NCBI GenBank assembly: GCA_965231925.1
Contig: OZ246894.1
Span: forward strand, 3,782,001 to 3,846,000
Source of the DNA: Poriferisodalis sp965231925
GTDB taxonomy: Bacteria; Actinomycetota; Acidimicrobiia; Acidimicrobiales; Poriferisodalaceae
Length of the DNA: 64,000 bases
Direction of reading: 5' to 3'
Part shown: positions 8,652 through 18,200 of the stretch, piece after piece
Position numbering within the stretch: position 1 is the stretch's first letter
Layout: each line of letters starts with the position of its first letter
Notes under the pieces: generated by a model
What the model saw: the letters and a program-made list of their open reading frames with translations, nothing else
Databases searched by the model: none
What the model was told of the DNA's origin: nothing
Program-made: the position numbers and the translations under genes

Positions 8652-9659
8652 ATGGATTTCGGCATCGTTCTTCAGACAAATCCGCCTGCGTGGCGAGCGG
8701 TCGACTTGGTCAAACGAGCCGAGACGCTGGGGTTCACTCACGGGTGGACCTTCGACAGCCATGTGCTGTGGCAAGAGCCCTATGTGATCTACAGCCAGAT
8801 GCTCTCGGCAACCAATCGCATGGTCGTCGGGCCGCTGGTCACCAACCCGGGAACGCGTGACTGGACGGTCACCGCTTCGCTGTTCGCCACGCTCAACGAC
8901 ATGTTCGGCAACCGCACGGTGTGCGGCGTCGGCCGCGGCGACTCGGCCATGAGGGTGCTGGGCCATGCACCTGCCAGCCTCGCCACGCTGGCCGAGTCGA
9001 TGAAGGTCATCAAGGGCATGGCCGAGGGCCGAGAGGTCGAATACAACGGCACCAAACAGCAGATCCCGTGGTCGTCGGGCAGCCAGCTCGACATCTGGAT
9101 GGCTGCATACGGTCCACGGGCTCTGCAGCTCTGCGGCGAGCAGGCCGACGGTTTCATCCTGCAGCTCGCCGACCCGCACATCGCCGAGTGGACCATCGCT
9201 GCGGTACGGCGGGCTGCCGCCGAAGCGGGTCGCGATCCCGATGATCTCTACATCTGCGTGGCCGCGCCCGCGTACGTGGGCGACGACCTGGCCCACCAGC
9301 GCGATCAGTGCCGTTGGTTCGGCGGCATGGTCGGCAACCACGTGGCCGACCTGGTCGAGCGCTATGGCGCCACCGGCGGCGGCGTTCCCCAAGCGCTCAC
9401 CGACTACATCGCCGGGCGCGAGGGCTACGACTATGCGGAACACGGGAGGGCCGGCAACGTCCATGCCGACTTCGTCCCCGACGACGTGATCGATCGGTTC
9501 TGCATCCTCGGCGACGCCGCAAGCCATGTCTCCCGCCTGCGTGAACTGCGGGAACTCGGCGTCGACCAGTTCGCCATCTACCTCATGCACGATGCCAAGG
9601 ATGAAACCCTGAACGCCTACGGCCAGCGGATCATTCCGGCACTCGAGGGCGGCGAGTAG
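8652..9659 (+). CDS. LLM-class F420-dependent oxidoreductase
   Basis: A 335-residue luciferase-like oxidoreductase beginning MDFGIVLQTNPP. It resembles the subgroup often encoded beside dihydropyrimidinases (inference from recalled family pattern). AGGAGG at 8637-8642 sits 9 nt from the ATG at 8652; the in-frame GTG at 8646 would leave only 3 nt, so ATG is preferred. TIM-barrel features include GFTHGWTFDSHVLW, the VCGVGRGDSAMR core and DIWMAAYGPRALQLCGEQADG. Probably co-transcribed with the hydantoinase and acting on a related N-heterocycle. Confidence 0.88.
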   Translation: MDFGIVLQTNPPAWRAVDLVKRAETLGFTHGWTFDSHVLWQEPYVIYSQMLSATNRMVVGPLVTNPGTRDWTVTASLFATLNDMFGNRTVCGVGRGDSAMRVLGHAPASLATLAESMKVIKGMAEGREVEYNGTKQQIPWSSGSQLDIWMAAYGPRALQLCGEQADGFILQLADPHIAEWTIAAVRRAAAEAGRDPDDLYICVAAPAYVGDDLAHQRDQCRWFGGMVGNHVADLVERYGATGGGVPQALTDYIAGREGYDYAEHGRAGNVHADFVPDDVIDRFCILGDAASHVSRLRELRELGVDQFAIYLMHDAKDETLNAYGQRIIPALEGGE

Positions 9660-9663
9660 CCCC

Positions 9664-9694
9664 AGAGCCCAGAACTGCTTGAAATCGGGGCTCT
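9664..9694 (+). terminator. Possible hairpin terminator after LLM gene
   Basis: AGAGCCC (9664-9670) pairs with GGGCTCT (9688-9694) across a 17-nt loop just after the LLM stop codon. There is no U-run, so this is a weak candidate. Confidence 0.25.
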
Positions 9695-9750
9695 AGCGAG
9701 AGCGCTGTCTTCAGGTCCAGATCAGGCTCAGGGACCCTCGGAGTAGATAC

Positions 9751-9786
9751 ACTCACACTCTCGATGATATTGTGAAGAGTGTGAGT
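9751..9786. promoter_or_regulatory. 11-bp inverted repeat at the HTH-nucleotidyltransferase start
   Basis: ACTCACACTCT (9751-9761) and AGAGTGTGAGT (9776-9786) are perfect inverted arms separated by 14 bp, ending directly before the ATG at 9787. The downstream protein begins with a winged HTH, so an autoregulatory operator is the simplest reading. In RNA the same arms could form a hairpin over the start region. Confidence 0.55.
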
Positions 9787-10389
9787 ATGTCTGCGCCCGC
9801 CCTGGCACCGCTGTTCAGGTCCGATCAACAGCTTCGGATACTCGGGGTTCTCTTCGCCGGCACGGGAGACGAACTCACCGTCGGAGCGATTGCCGAACGC
9901 GCACGCGTCGCGCAAGCAACGGCGAGCAGGGAAGTAGCCCGACTCGAAGAGCACGGACTCTTGGTAACCCGACTGCTGGGCCGCAACAGGCTCGTCCGCC
10001 CAAACTGGGAACTGCCGTGGGCACCGGAGCTTCGCTCCATTCTGCTCCAGACTGTCGGCGTACTGGGGCGCCTCGGCAACGCTCTGGGTGGCGTCAAGGG
10101 CGTCGAGATCGCGTTTGTCTACGGCTCGTGGGCACGCCGCTTTGTCGGCGAGGCGGGCCACTTTCCGAACGACATCGATGTCGTTGTGATTGGCGAAGCG
10201 CCGTTGCGAGCTGTTCGCGCGGCGTGCCGTGCCGTCGCAGAAGATCTGCGGGTGGAGGTCAACCCCATCGTGATCGACCGAGAGGGATGGGGATCCCCTT
10301 CGCCAGAACCGTTCGTCGCCCAAATTCGAGAGCAGCCCTTGGCGCCGATCGTGCTAGAAGTCGAGGGTGAGGTCCGACTGGCTCGCTGA
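9787..10389 (+). CDS. HTH-MNT: winged-helix protein with minimal nucleotidyltransferase domain
   Basis: About 200 residues. The N-terminal half is a winged HTH of MarR/ArsR shape (LTVGAIAERARVAQATASRE followed by a wing with LEEHGLLV). The C-terminal half is a pol-beta-type nucleotidyltransferase with VYGSWARR and the acidic pair in FPNDIDVVVIG. HTH-MNT proteins pair with HEPN toxins; the known MNT antitoxins neutralise HEPN partners by AMPylation. An in-frame GTG at 9772 lies inside the inverted repeat, so the ATG at 9787 is preferred. It overlaps the HEPN gene by 23 bp. Confidence 0.8.
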   Translation: MSAPALAPLFRSDQQLRILGVLFAGTGDELTVGAIAERARVAQATASREVARLEEHGLLVTRLLGRNRLVRPNWELPWAPELRSILLQTVGVLGRLGNALGGVKGVEIAFVYGSWARRFVGEAGHFPNDIDVVVIGEAPLRAVRAACRAVAEDLRVEVNPIVIDREGWGSPSPEPFVAQIREQPLAPIVLEVEGEVRLAR

Positions 10390-10813
10390 AGCGATCGCTA
10401 CCCGCCGGCTTGAACGGGTCAAGGCCAACATGGGAGCAGCGGGCGAACGCATCAACGACGCCAGACGCCACGTCGCGTCTGCGCGCAAGCTCGCTGAGAG
10501 CGACACGACCCTCGCCATGTCCGCATGCCACGACGCCATCCGCAAGGCGGTGGTTGGTCACATGTCGGCGAAAGGGCTCCGAGTGCATACCGGCGAAGGT
10601 GCCCACCGCGTGACGCTTGACTACGCCAGGCGCGAACTGGCAGGAGCCGTCTCGGAAAGTGACCTCGTTGATGCGAACGAGATCCGCCAAGATCGGGCGC
10701 TCGCAGAATACGGGGACTTTGCTTCCAGGAAGCTCAGTGCCAAGCATGTCCTCGCAGCAGCCGATGTAGCCGAACGCATTGTCAACGCCGTCGCGCGCGT
10801 GCTCGCATCGTGA
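10367..10813 (+). CDS. HEPN-domain protein, probable toxin partner of MNT
   Basis: A 148-residue all-helical protein. The central segment MSACHDAIRKAVVGHMSAKG and the later RQDRALAEY motif match the HEPN superfamily, whose members are often RNases. The classical RxxxxxH motif is not obvious; an R..R..AEY variant is present, as in many MNT-linked HEPN proteins. It starts at a GTG overlapping the end of the HTH-MNT gene, implying translational coupling. Role as toxin is inferred from family and context. Confidence 0.7.
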   Translation: MRSDWLAEAIATRRLERVKANMGAAGERINDARRHVASARKLAESDTTLAMSACHDAIRKAVVGHMSAKGLRVHTGEGAHRVTLDYARRELAGAVSESDLVDANEIRQDRALAEYGDFASRKLSAKHVLAAADVAERIVNAVARVLAS

Positions 10814-10969
10814 GCCGTCCGGCTGAAGCCAGGTCAAGACCGCGCATCTCGGCGAGCCCGTAGCAGCGTCAGGCAACTGCTCAGAACACAACAGCGTCCC
10901 CGAGTTCTTTGGCATTCCGGGGCACTGCCTGATCTGTCAGTCTTGGGCTGTGTGGGCGAGGGACCGGTT

Positions 10970-10984
10970 GTAGCAATCTGCTAC
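10970..10984. promoter_or_regulatory. Palindrome upstream of ParD-like antitoxin
   Basis: GTAGCA-ATC-TGCTAC is a perfect 6-bp inverted repeat 21 bp before the ATG of the antitoxin gene. Type II antitoxins usually bind such sites to repress their own operon, so this is a plausible operator. Confidence 0.4.
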
Positions 10985-11005
10985 GTTTGTGCGTGAGGTT
11001 GAGGC

Positions 11006-11356
11006 ATGGCTACGAGTTCACCGGTCCGGGTCGATGAAGAGATCCACGCGTGCGCTGCCGCTGTGGCGCCTGCGATGAGTCGCAGCACAGCACAGCAGAT
11101 CAGCCACTGGGCTCGCATCGGCAAGGAGTTTGAGCTGGCACCCGACGTGTCACTCCGGGACATCGAGCAGGTACTCGCCTGCGATTCCTCCTACGACGAT
11201 CTCAACAGCCGCGAGCAGGCAATCGTTCGGGCCGAGTGGGCCGAGCGAACCGAGCAGCGTCGACGCGCCCTCGATCTAGTCGCTGACTTCGAAGCAGCGG
11301 GGATGTCCTATGTCGAGCAGGACGACGAGGGCACGATTATCCGCCACCAGCCCTGA
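11006..11356 (+). CDS. ParD-like antitoxin
   Basis: A 116-residue protein beginning MATSSPVRVDEEIHACAAAV, with the segment MSRSTAQQISHWARIGKEFE typical of the ParD-like antitoxin family (ribbon-helix-helix-type DNA binding). The C-terminal half is charged and probably wraps the toxin. It lies 33 bp before the zeta-like kinase on the same strand. This antitoxin/zeta pairing is the evidence for a type II toxin-antitoxin operon. Confidence 0.72.
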   Translation: MATSSPVRVDEEIHACAAAVAPAMSRSTAQQISHWARIGKEFELAPDVSLRDIEQVLACDSSYDDLNSREQAIVRAEWAERTEQRRRALDLVADFEAAGMSYVEQDDEGTIIRHQP

Positions 11357-11389
11357 AGATCGCTGTTCGGCTGACACGGGCGCCCTTCG

Positions 11390-11962
11390 ATGCCCACACC
11401 GGTCCTGCATGTCATCGCCGGCCCGAACGGCGCGGGCAAGAGCACGTTCCAGCGCAGCGTGCTCGCTCCGTCCACGCTCGAGTTCGTCAACGCCGATCAC
11501 ATTGCGGCTGCGCGGTGGCCCGGCGCAGAGGTGGAGCATGCGTATGACGCTGCGAGTCTTGCCGAGCAGCGGCGAGCGGAACTGCTTGCCGAGCACACGT
11601 CGTTTGTGGCCGAGACGGTGTTCTCCCACGAGTCGAAGGTCGAACTGCTCCGCCGTGCGTCCCGGGCCGGCTACATCGTGGTGCTCCATGTCATCCTCGT
11701 CTCCGAGGCGCTTGCAGTCGCACGCGTTGAGCACCGCGTGGCGAACGGAGGGCATTTCGTCCCCGAAGACAAGATCCGGTCCCGCCACCGGCGGCTCTGG
11801 AGCCATGTCGCGCAAGCGGCCGGAATCGCTGACGAGACCATCGTCTACGACAACTCCTCAGCAGCCACCCCGTACAGGGTCATCGCCGCTTACCGATCAG
11901 GATCGCCTGTACGGCAACCGAAGTGGCCTCCATGGGTGCCAACGGCCCTCATGGACCTCTGA
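11390..11962 (+). CDS. Zeta-toxin-like P-loop kinase
   Basis: A 190-residue P-loop protein. Walker A GPNGAGKST is at residues 10-18. It is followed by the NADHIA segment and ETVFSHESK, which match the zeta toxin/AAA_33 fold that phosphorylates UDP-N-acetylglucosamine in characterised members. Near the end, YDNSS resembles the family's C-terminal signature. The gene directly follows the ParD-like antitoxin. Enzymatic target is inferred only. Confidence 0.75.
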   Translation: MPTPVLHVIAGPNGAGKSTFQRSVLAPSTLEFVNADHIAAARWPGAEVEHAYDAASLAEQRRAELLAEHTSFVAETVFSHESKVELLRRASRAGYIVVLHVILVSEALAVARVEHRVANGGHFVPEDKIRSRHRRLWSHVAQAAGIADETIVYDNSSAATPYRVIAAYRSGSPVRQPKWPPWVPTALMDL

Positions 11963-12039
11963 ACGGTTCCGCACTCAGGCAGGGTCTGGCCCGTCTCGCT
12001 GGAGCACGTCGAGCAGACCGCACGCCCCGGTGGTTTAGC

Positions 12040-12378
12040 TTGAAATTCCTTTGTCCTACGACTGATTTTCAAGGTAATTTTGCCCCGTATGGAGTTCGTG
12101 CCGCGGCCGGTCGACGAGCAGCATTCTGGTCGACCCACAGCGGTGCCAAGCTCGACCTGCGCCTGACGGTGAACGGTCGCGTCTTGGGATTCGAGATCAA
12201 GCGAACCGAGCGTCCGACGGTGACCCGCTCAATGCGCAGCGCCCTCGCCGACCTCGAGCTCGACCATCTCTACGCAGTGCATGCGGGTGCCCACCGATTC
12301 GCCCTCGACGAGCACATCACGGCCGTTGGGGCTGCCGAACTGCTGACCGCCGAGGATCCTCTGATCGCCGTGACATGA
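12040..12378 (+). pseudogene. Remnant: C-terminal end of a DUF4143 AAA ATPase
   Basis: The reading frame encodes only the nuclease-like C-terminal part of a DUF4143-type ATPase: a WSTHSGAKLDLRL segment, then LGFEIKRTERP, then the closing stretch with HAGAHRFALDEH. No Walker A or B region lies upstream. The sequence before it (12030-12075) is unusually AT-rich. Its TGA overlaps the ATG of the next gene. A second decayed copy of the same end lies at about 14977-15067. Confidence 0.7.
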
Positions 12379-13370
12379 GGCTCGGCACTTGGCTCACTGC
12401 TCGGCGCGTGGACCTGCTGTTGGGCATCGCAGCGACGGTGGCGGCGGGGACCGGGCTGGCATCGTGGGCAGTGGGCACCGGCTGGGGGCGCTGGTTGACG
12501 GTCGCCCACGCACTCGCCGGCCTCAGCCTGCTGGCGCTGGCACCGGCAAAACTCCGGGGCTCGGTGCGCACCGGATTGAAGCGCCGCCGCGCGACCCGGT
12601 GGCTGTCGATGCTGCTCGGGGCTCTCGTCGTCGTGACCGTCGTGCTCGGGGTACTCCACGCCACCGGGCTGTGGCACGGGGTGGGCTACTGGTCAGCGCT
12701 GTGGACCCATGTTCTGCTGGTGGCATTCGTCGTCCCGCTGCTGGTGTGGCACATCGTCAGCCGACCGGGTCGCCCCACCGTCGCGGACCTCGATCGCAGG
12801 GCCTTTGTCGGCGGGGGCATCGCGCTGGCGGCCGCAGGCGCTGCCTACTGGATCCAGCAGTTTGCGGTAGGCGACAACCGGCGATTCACCGGCTCACACG
12901 AAATCGCTTCGTTCAACCCCGCCGAGATGCCGACAACCATGTGGCTCAACGACACGTCGCCCCAAGTGGCCGCCTCGGACTGGGAGCTGAGGCTCGCGGG
13001 CGAGCTGGTGACTCTTGAAACACTGCGTGAGCAGGCTGCGCCGGTAACGGCCGACCTCGACTGCACCGGTGGGTGGTGGAGCCGACAGTCGTGGGACGCA
13101 ATACCACTGTCCGAGCTGATGCCGCCAACTGAGGAGCCCACGCTGGAAGTCACCTCGCTGACCGGCTACAGCCGTCTGTACCCCGCTCGCGACGCGGCCA
13201 ACCTGTACCTGGCCGTCGGCTATGGCGGCGAGCCATTGCGCCGCGGCCACGGCGCCCCGGTGCGGTTGGTGGCACCTGGCAGGCGAGGCTTCTGGTGGGT
13301 CAAATGGGTCAGCCGCGTCGATGCCGTCGACCGGCCATGGTGGCTGCAGCTCCCATTCCCGCTTGAGTAG
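12375..13370 (+). CDS. Membrane-anchored molybdopterin-dependent oxidoreductase
   Basis: A 331-residue protein. The N-terminal half has about four transmembrane helices (residues roughly 12-130) and a further hydrophobic stretch near 148-165. The C-terminal domain is of the sulfite oxidase/YedY type: the Mo-ligand Cys lies in DLDCTGGWWS, and RGHGAPVRLVAPGRRGFWWV with the final RPWWLQLPFPLE are family signatures. The catalytic domain should lie outside the membrane. The start overlaps the preceding remnant's stop (ATGA). Its first codons are duplicated at about 15100-15160, next to the CRISPR array. Confidence 0.8.
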   Translation: MRLGTWLTARRVDLLLGIAATVAAGTGLASWAVGTGWGRWLTVAHALAGLSLLALAPAKLRGSVRTGLKRRRATRWLSMLLGALVVVTVVLGVLHATGLWHGVGYWSALWTHVLLVAFVVPLLVWHIVSRPGRPTVADLDRRAFVGGGIALAAAGAAYWIQQFAVGDNRRFTGSHEIASFNPAEMPTTMWLNDTSPQVAASDWELRLAGELVTLETLREQAAPVTADLDCTGGWWSRQSWDAIPLSELMPPTEEPTLEVTSLTGYSRLYPARDAANLYLAVGYGGEPLRRGHGAPVRLVAPGRRGFWWVKWVSRVDAVDRPWWLQLPFPLE

Positions 13371-13490
13371 CGGGCGAGCCGCTCAGTGAAAGACGGGAGT
13401 GATTCCCCGCCGAGAACCGTGCTGCCGGAACTCGAACGGTATTCGTCACGCAACTTCGATGAGAGGCCGGCATCGCCGACCCGCTGCTTG

Positions 13491-13680
13491 GCGACGGTGG
13501 CAGTCTGTTCGCTTCATCCACGGCAGAATGTCTTATTCACTGACGGCAGAATGAACGACAACGAGTCGGCAAAATGTAAACTTCGCCGGCGCGAGTGGAT
13601 GCTGCGGAGGTCGGGATGGCTGCAGATCTGCCATTTGTCGAACGTCATGCCCATCGGGCTGTCCTGAACGCGCTCGATAC
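13491..13680. repeat. Dispersed repeat, copy 1 (partner at 46764-46945)
   Basis: From the segment GGCAGTCTGTTCGCTTCATC through the first 25 codons of the AAA ATPase, this stretch is repeated with few differences near 46767-46945. The short motif ACGGCAGAATG recurs within it. It carries the ribosome-binding site and start of the ATPase gene, so it is the 5' part of a duplicated locus rather than an IS end. Confidence 0.7.
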
Positions 13681-14887
13681 CTCCCGTGTGGTGATGCTCC
13701 ACGGAGCGCGGCAGTCCGGCAAGACGACGCTCGCCAAGCAGGTCGCAGCCGAGCGGCAAGGCTCCTATGTCTCGCTCGACGACGACGCCGTGCTTGCCGC
13801 TGCCCTCGACGATCCCGTGAGCTTCCTCGCGGCCGGGGCCTCGCCGCGCGTCATCGACGAGGTGCAGCGCGGCGGCGACCGGCTGATACGCGCCGTGAAG
13901 CGACTTGTCGATGACGTCCCTTCAACGGGCCGCTTCCTGTTGACCGGTTCCACAAATTTCCTGACCGTGCCGACGATCAGTGAGTCTCTGGCAGGCCGCG
14001 TCCGACTGTTGCAGCTGCGGCCATTGTCGCGTGCGGAGCTGGCGGGCACACCGTCGTCTGCCATCGACGCGTGGCGAGACGGCGCACCGAATCTTCGAAC
14101 CGGCGGCAGGACGTCGCGTCGCGAGTATCTCGACGCTGTGTGCCAAGGTGGCTACCCCGGTGCCGTCAGGCTCAGCAGGCAACACGAGGCGCTCGCTGCG
14201 TGGTTCGAGGACTACACCACGACCGTGATCGGGCGCGATCTCGGCCTCCTGGCTTCCATCCGCGACGAGTCCGCAATGGATCGGCTGCTGGCCTGGGCCG
14301 CGGCTTGCACCGCGTCGACGCTCAACGTGGCCGAAGCGGCCCGTCGCCTCGGCATCACCCGGCCGACCCTGAACCGATATCTGGAATGGCTTCGCGCCGT
14401 GTTCCTGGTGGAGGCGCTGCCCGCCTGGTCGCGCAATCCCCTTCGCCGCGCCGTGCAGCGCCCCAAGATTCACCTCACCGATTCAGGGCTCGCAGCTGCG
14501 CTGCTGATCACCTCTGCCGAAGCCCTGGCAGAGCCGACATCGACCTCGGTCGGTCCGCTGCTGGAGACATTCGTGATCAACGAGATCGCTCGCCAGGCTT
14601 CGACGAACACTCGGCGGCCGACGCTGCGGCACTACCGTGACCGTGACGGTCGTGAAGTCGACCTGATTCTGGAATGGCGTGACGGTTCTGCTGTGGCCAT
14701 TGAAGTCAAGGCCTCGCAATCGCCGTCGCCGGGCGCCGCCGGACAGCTGGCATGGCTGCGTGATCGACTGGACGCCGCCTCGCCCGGAGCGTTTCGGGCA
14801 GGCGTGCTGCTCCATACAGGACAAGCGCACCTCAAGCTCGCCGACCGTCTGTACGTGGCGCCCATCGACACCTTGTGGTCGGGATAG
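13616..14887 (+). CDS. DUF4143-family AAA ATPase
   Basis: A 423-residue P-loop ATPase. GGAGG 5 nt upstream supports ATG 13616. Walker A GARQSGKTT spans residues about 30-38, the Walker B-like acidic motif is VIDEVQ, and LLTGSTNFL is the sensor segment. A winged HTH (VAEAARRLGITRPTLNRYLE) lies in the middle, and the C-terminal domain carries the PD-(D/E)xK-like triad DGREVDLILEW ... AIEVKA. Such orphan ATPases are frequent and mobile; their cellular role is not settled. A deleted copy is at 46885-46965. Confidence 0.85.
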   Translation: MAADLPFVERHAHRAVLNALDTSRVVMLHGARQSGKTTLAKQVAAERQGSYVSLDDDAVLAAALDDPVSFLAAGASPRVIDEVQRGGDRLIRAVKRLVDDVPSTGRFLLTGSTNFLTVPTISESLAGRVRLLQLRPLSRAELAGTPSSAIDAWRDGAPNLRTGGRTSRREYLDAVCQGGYPGAVRLSRQHEALAAWFEDYTTTVIGRDLGLLASIRDESAMDRLLAWAAACTASTLNVAEAARRLGITRPTLNRYLEWLRAVFLVEALPAWSRNPLRRAVQRPKIHLTDSGLAAALLITSAEALAEPTSTSVGPLLETFVINEIARQASTNTRRPTLRHYRDRDGREVDLILEWRDGSAVAIEVKASQSPSPGAAGQLAWLRDRLDAASPGAFRAGVLLHTGQAHLKLADRLYVAPIDTLWSG

Positions 14888-15214
14888 GCCGACGACCACG
14901 TCGAACCCGAACGCCATCCCAGGCTGTGCGCAAGCCGGGAAGGTCTGGTGCCCCAGTTCCGCCCTCTCTGCGGAGTCCACGCCGGCGCCCACCGCTTTGC
15001 TCCCGACGAATACATCACCGCTATCGGTGCGGTCGAATTGCTGACGGGCGACGACGCGCTCCGATGACGGTGTGCCCGCAGTTCGCCCTGAGTTGAGAAT
15101 CGGCACTTGACCCACTGCTCGGCGGGTGGACCTGCTGTTGGGCATCGCAGCGACGAAGGATCAGAGCCGCCATCAAACCCGGCGCGATTCACTCTGCTGT
15201 CGGTGCCATTCCAT
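14888..15214 (+). pseudogene. Decayed duplicate: ATPase end plus start of molybdopterin oxidoreductase
   Basis: No intact gene lies here. About 14977-15067 encodes HAGAHRFAPDEYITAIGA, matching the remnant at 12280-12378. About 15098-15160 then matches the first 14-20 codons of the molybdopterin oxidoreductase at 12375, with its ATG changed to TTG. The match stops at about 15160, 55 bp before the first CRISPR repeat. Sequence at 14888-14985 is also shared with 46966-47070. Confidence 0.65.
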
Positions 15215-18200
15215 GGCCTACACCCGCTTGCGCGAGGAGCACCGCCCGCTGGCTGAGCACGCCGAACGCAGTCGAGGCCTACCCCCGCTTGCGCGGGGAG
15301 CACTGCGCCTACGTCGAGTGGCTGGAGGCTGACTACGGCCTACCCCCGCTTGCGCGGGGAGCACTGTCACGATGTCGCTCGTGTCGCGGACTGTGCAGGC
15401 CTACCCCCGCTTGCGCGGGGAGCACCGCCTGCCAATCCACACTGCCGCGACGCTTCTGGGCCTACCCCCCGCTTGCGCGGGGAGCACATCCGGCGGGCGT
15501 CGGTGCCTCAGCGCTCCGCAGGCCTACCCCCGCTTGCGCGGGGAGCACCATCGTGCGTAGCAGATCAGGCCCTGTGAGGGGGGCCTACCCCCGCTTGCGC
15601 GGGGAGCACCTCCGCGTCAGCATGATCGAGCGCGAGGTCGACGGCCTACCCCCGCTTGCGCGGGGAGCACAGCTTGCTCGTCAGCTTCGGTGCCTTCGTT
15701 GTGGGCCTACCCCCGCTTGCGCGGGGAGCACTGCGTGACTGAATTGGAGACGGCCGTACGTGGGGGCCTACCCCCGCTTGCGCGGGGAGCACTGCGTGAC
15801 TGAATTGGAGACGGCCGTACGTGGGGGCCTACCCCCGCTTGCGCGGGGAGCACCGCGAGGCCGGTCACTCGCACGCTGGTTATCGGTGGCCTACCCCCGC
15901 TTGCGCGGGGAGCACATTTTCTTTGTGACTGCTGGGATGTGCAAGGGCGGCCTACCCCCGCTTGCGCGGGGAGCACATATTGACCATGCCCCGAAGCTTG
16001 CCAAAGCCCGGCCTACCCCCGCTTGCGCGGGGAGCACTCCGGCGCAGGCACCGGCCTGATCCTGACCGGAGGCCTACCCCCGCTTGCGCGGGGAGCACGT
16101 CCATGCACCGTCAGCGACGTTGAGGTAAGTGGGCCTACCCCCGCTTGCGCGGGGAGCACAGACCGGGCGTCACGGTCGCAGCCGACACGTCGGGCCTACC
16201 CCCGCTTGCGCGGGGAGCACTGATCGAAATGAAGAACCGACCGGACGTGACCGGGCCTACCCCCGCTTGCGCGGGGAGCACGAGGCCCCAGTAGCCGGAG
16301 CGAGCGACTGCCGCGGCCTACCCCCGCTTGCGCGGGGAGCACGCGCCGAAATCGATCCTGTGGCAATCGTGATTCGGCCTACCCCCGCTTGCGCGGGGAG
16401 CACTTCGAGCGCCATACGGCGTTCCTCAGGCGGCAGGGCCTACCCCCGCTTGCGCGGGGAGCACGATCCGCAGCAACGCGCCCGCCATACCTTCCCCGGC
16501 CTACCCCCGCTTGCGCGGGGAGCACGTCTTCGGTCCCGACGACACTGCAACCGGGCTGGGCCTACCCCCGCTTGCGCGGGGAGCACACCACCACTGACCT
16601 GCGGCCTGAGATCGTCGAGGGCCTACCCCCGCTTGCGCGGGGAGCACTGGTTAGTGCGCCGGGGCGAACCGGTGACTGAGGGCCTACCCCCGCTTGCGCG
16701 GGGAGCACCCCCCGCTCCAGACGACAAGAGACCCCGGCCTGGGCCTACCCCCGCTTGCGCGGGGAGCACGCGGGTCCGCTCGTCGTCGGGCTGGTGTGCG
16801 CAGGCCTACCCCCGCTTGCGCGGGGAGCACGACGTGGGCGACGCCACCAACGTGAAGATTGTGGGCCTACCCCCGCTTGCGCGGGGAGCACTATCTTCTT
16901 CGTTACGGCGGGGATGAGAAAAGGGGCCTACCCCCGCTTGCGCGGGGAGCACGTCTTCGGTCCTGACGACGGCGCGACTGGCATGGGCCTACCCCCGCTT
17001 GCGCGGGGAGCACTCCGAGCTGCAGCTGCACGGCATCGACGTCACGGGCCTACCCCCGCTTGCGCGGGGAGCACCGTCGGCTTGGAATCCGGCTATGACT
17101 CTCACCAGGCCTACCCCCGCTTGCGCGGGGAGCACACGTGCACACCGCCGCCTGACGGCGACCCAGGGGGCCTACCCCCGCTTGCGCGGGGAGCACAGAC
17201 GCGCACGCGAGGCCCTGCCTGATGTGACAGGCCTACCCCCGCTTGCGCGGGGAGCACTACCGCCGTGCCGTCGCGCGTCAAGGGCTCCCAGGCCTACCCC
17301 CGCTTGCGCGGGGAGCACCACTGCCGACCGGCTTGCCGCGATCATCACCGCGGCCTACCCCCGCTTGCGCGGGGAGCACGTCGGTGATGTCGTCTCGATC
17401 ACTGGGCTCTCGGGCCTACCCCCGCTTGCGCGGGGAGCACTCTTGCTCCACGATTGCCAGTCGGGTACTGATCGGCCTACCCCCGCTTGCGCGGGGAGCA
17501 CTGCGGGGTCATATCACGACCGGCGTTCTGTTTAGGCCTACCCCCGCTTGCGCGGGGAGCACCGTTACGGTTTGGTAACGCTCGTGTGTGCGATCGGCCT
17601 ACCCCCGCTTGCGCGGGGAGCACAACGATCAACCCATATTGACCATGCCTCTCAACGGCCTACCCCCGCTTGCGCGGGGAGCACCTCGGCATCGTCGACG
17701 ACCGGGAGCATCAGAGCGGCCTACCCCCGCTTGCGCGGGGAGCACCGTCGATGCTGCCCAGGCGCGGCACCGGCTTCAGGCCTACCCCCGCTTGCGCGGG
17801 GAGCACCGAGGCGATCATGCTGGAGGGTCCCTCGATGCAGGCCTACCCCCGCTTGCGCGGGGAGCACTGGCCACCAGGCGAACAAATCAGCATCGTGATA
17901 GGCCTACCCCCGCTTGCGCGGGGAGCACCATGGCAGGCCTGGCGGCGCAACCCGCGATAGCGGCCTACCCCCGCTTGCGCGGGGAGCACAGTCGCATGGT
18001 GATGGTCATTCTCTCCTAGCTGGGCCTACCCCCGCTTGCGCGGGGAGCACACCGACGGTTTACTCACTGCGCCGGTAATGAGTGGCCTACCCCCGCTTGC
18101 GCGGGGAGCACGAACGAATCCGGTCGATCCGGTGCATGTCGTGAGGCCTACCCCCGCTTGCGCGGGGAGCACCGATAATCATCCTGGCCTCTCCTCCCTG

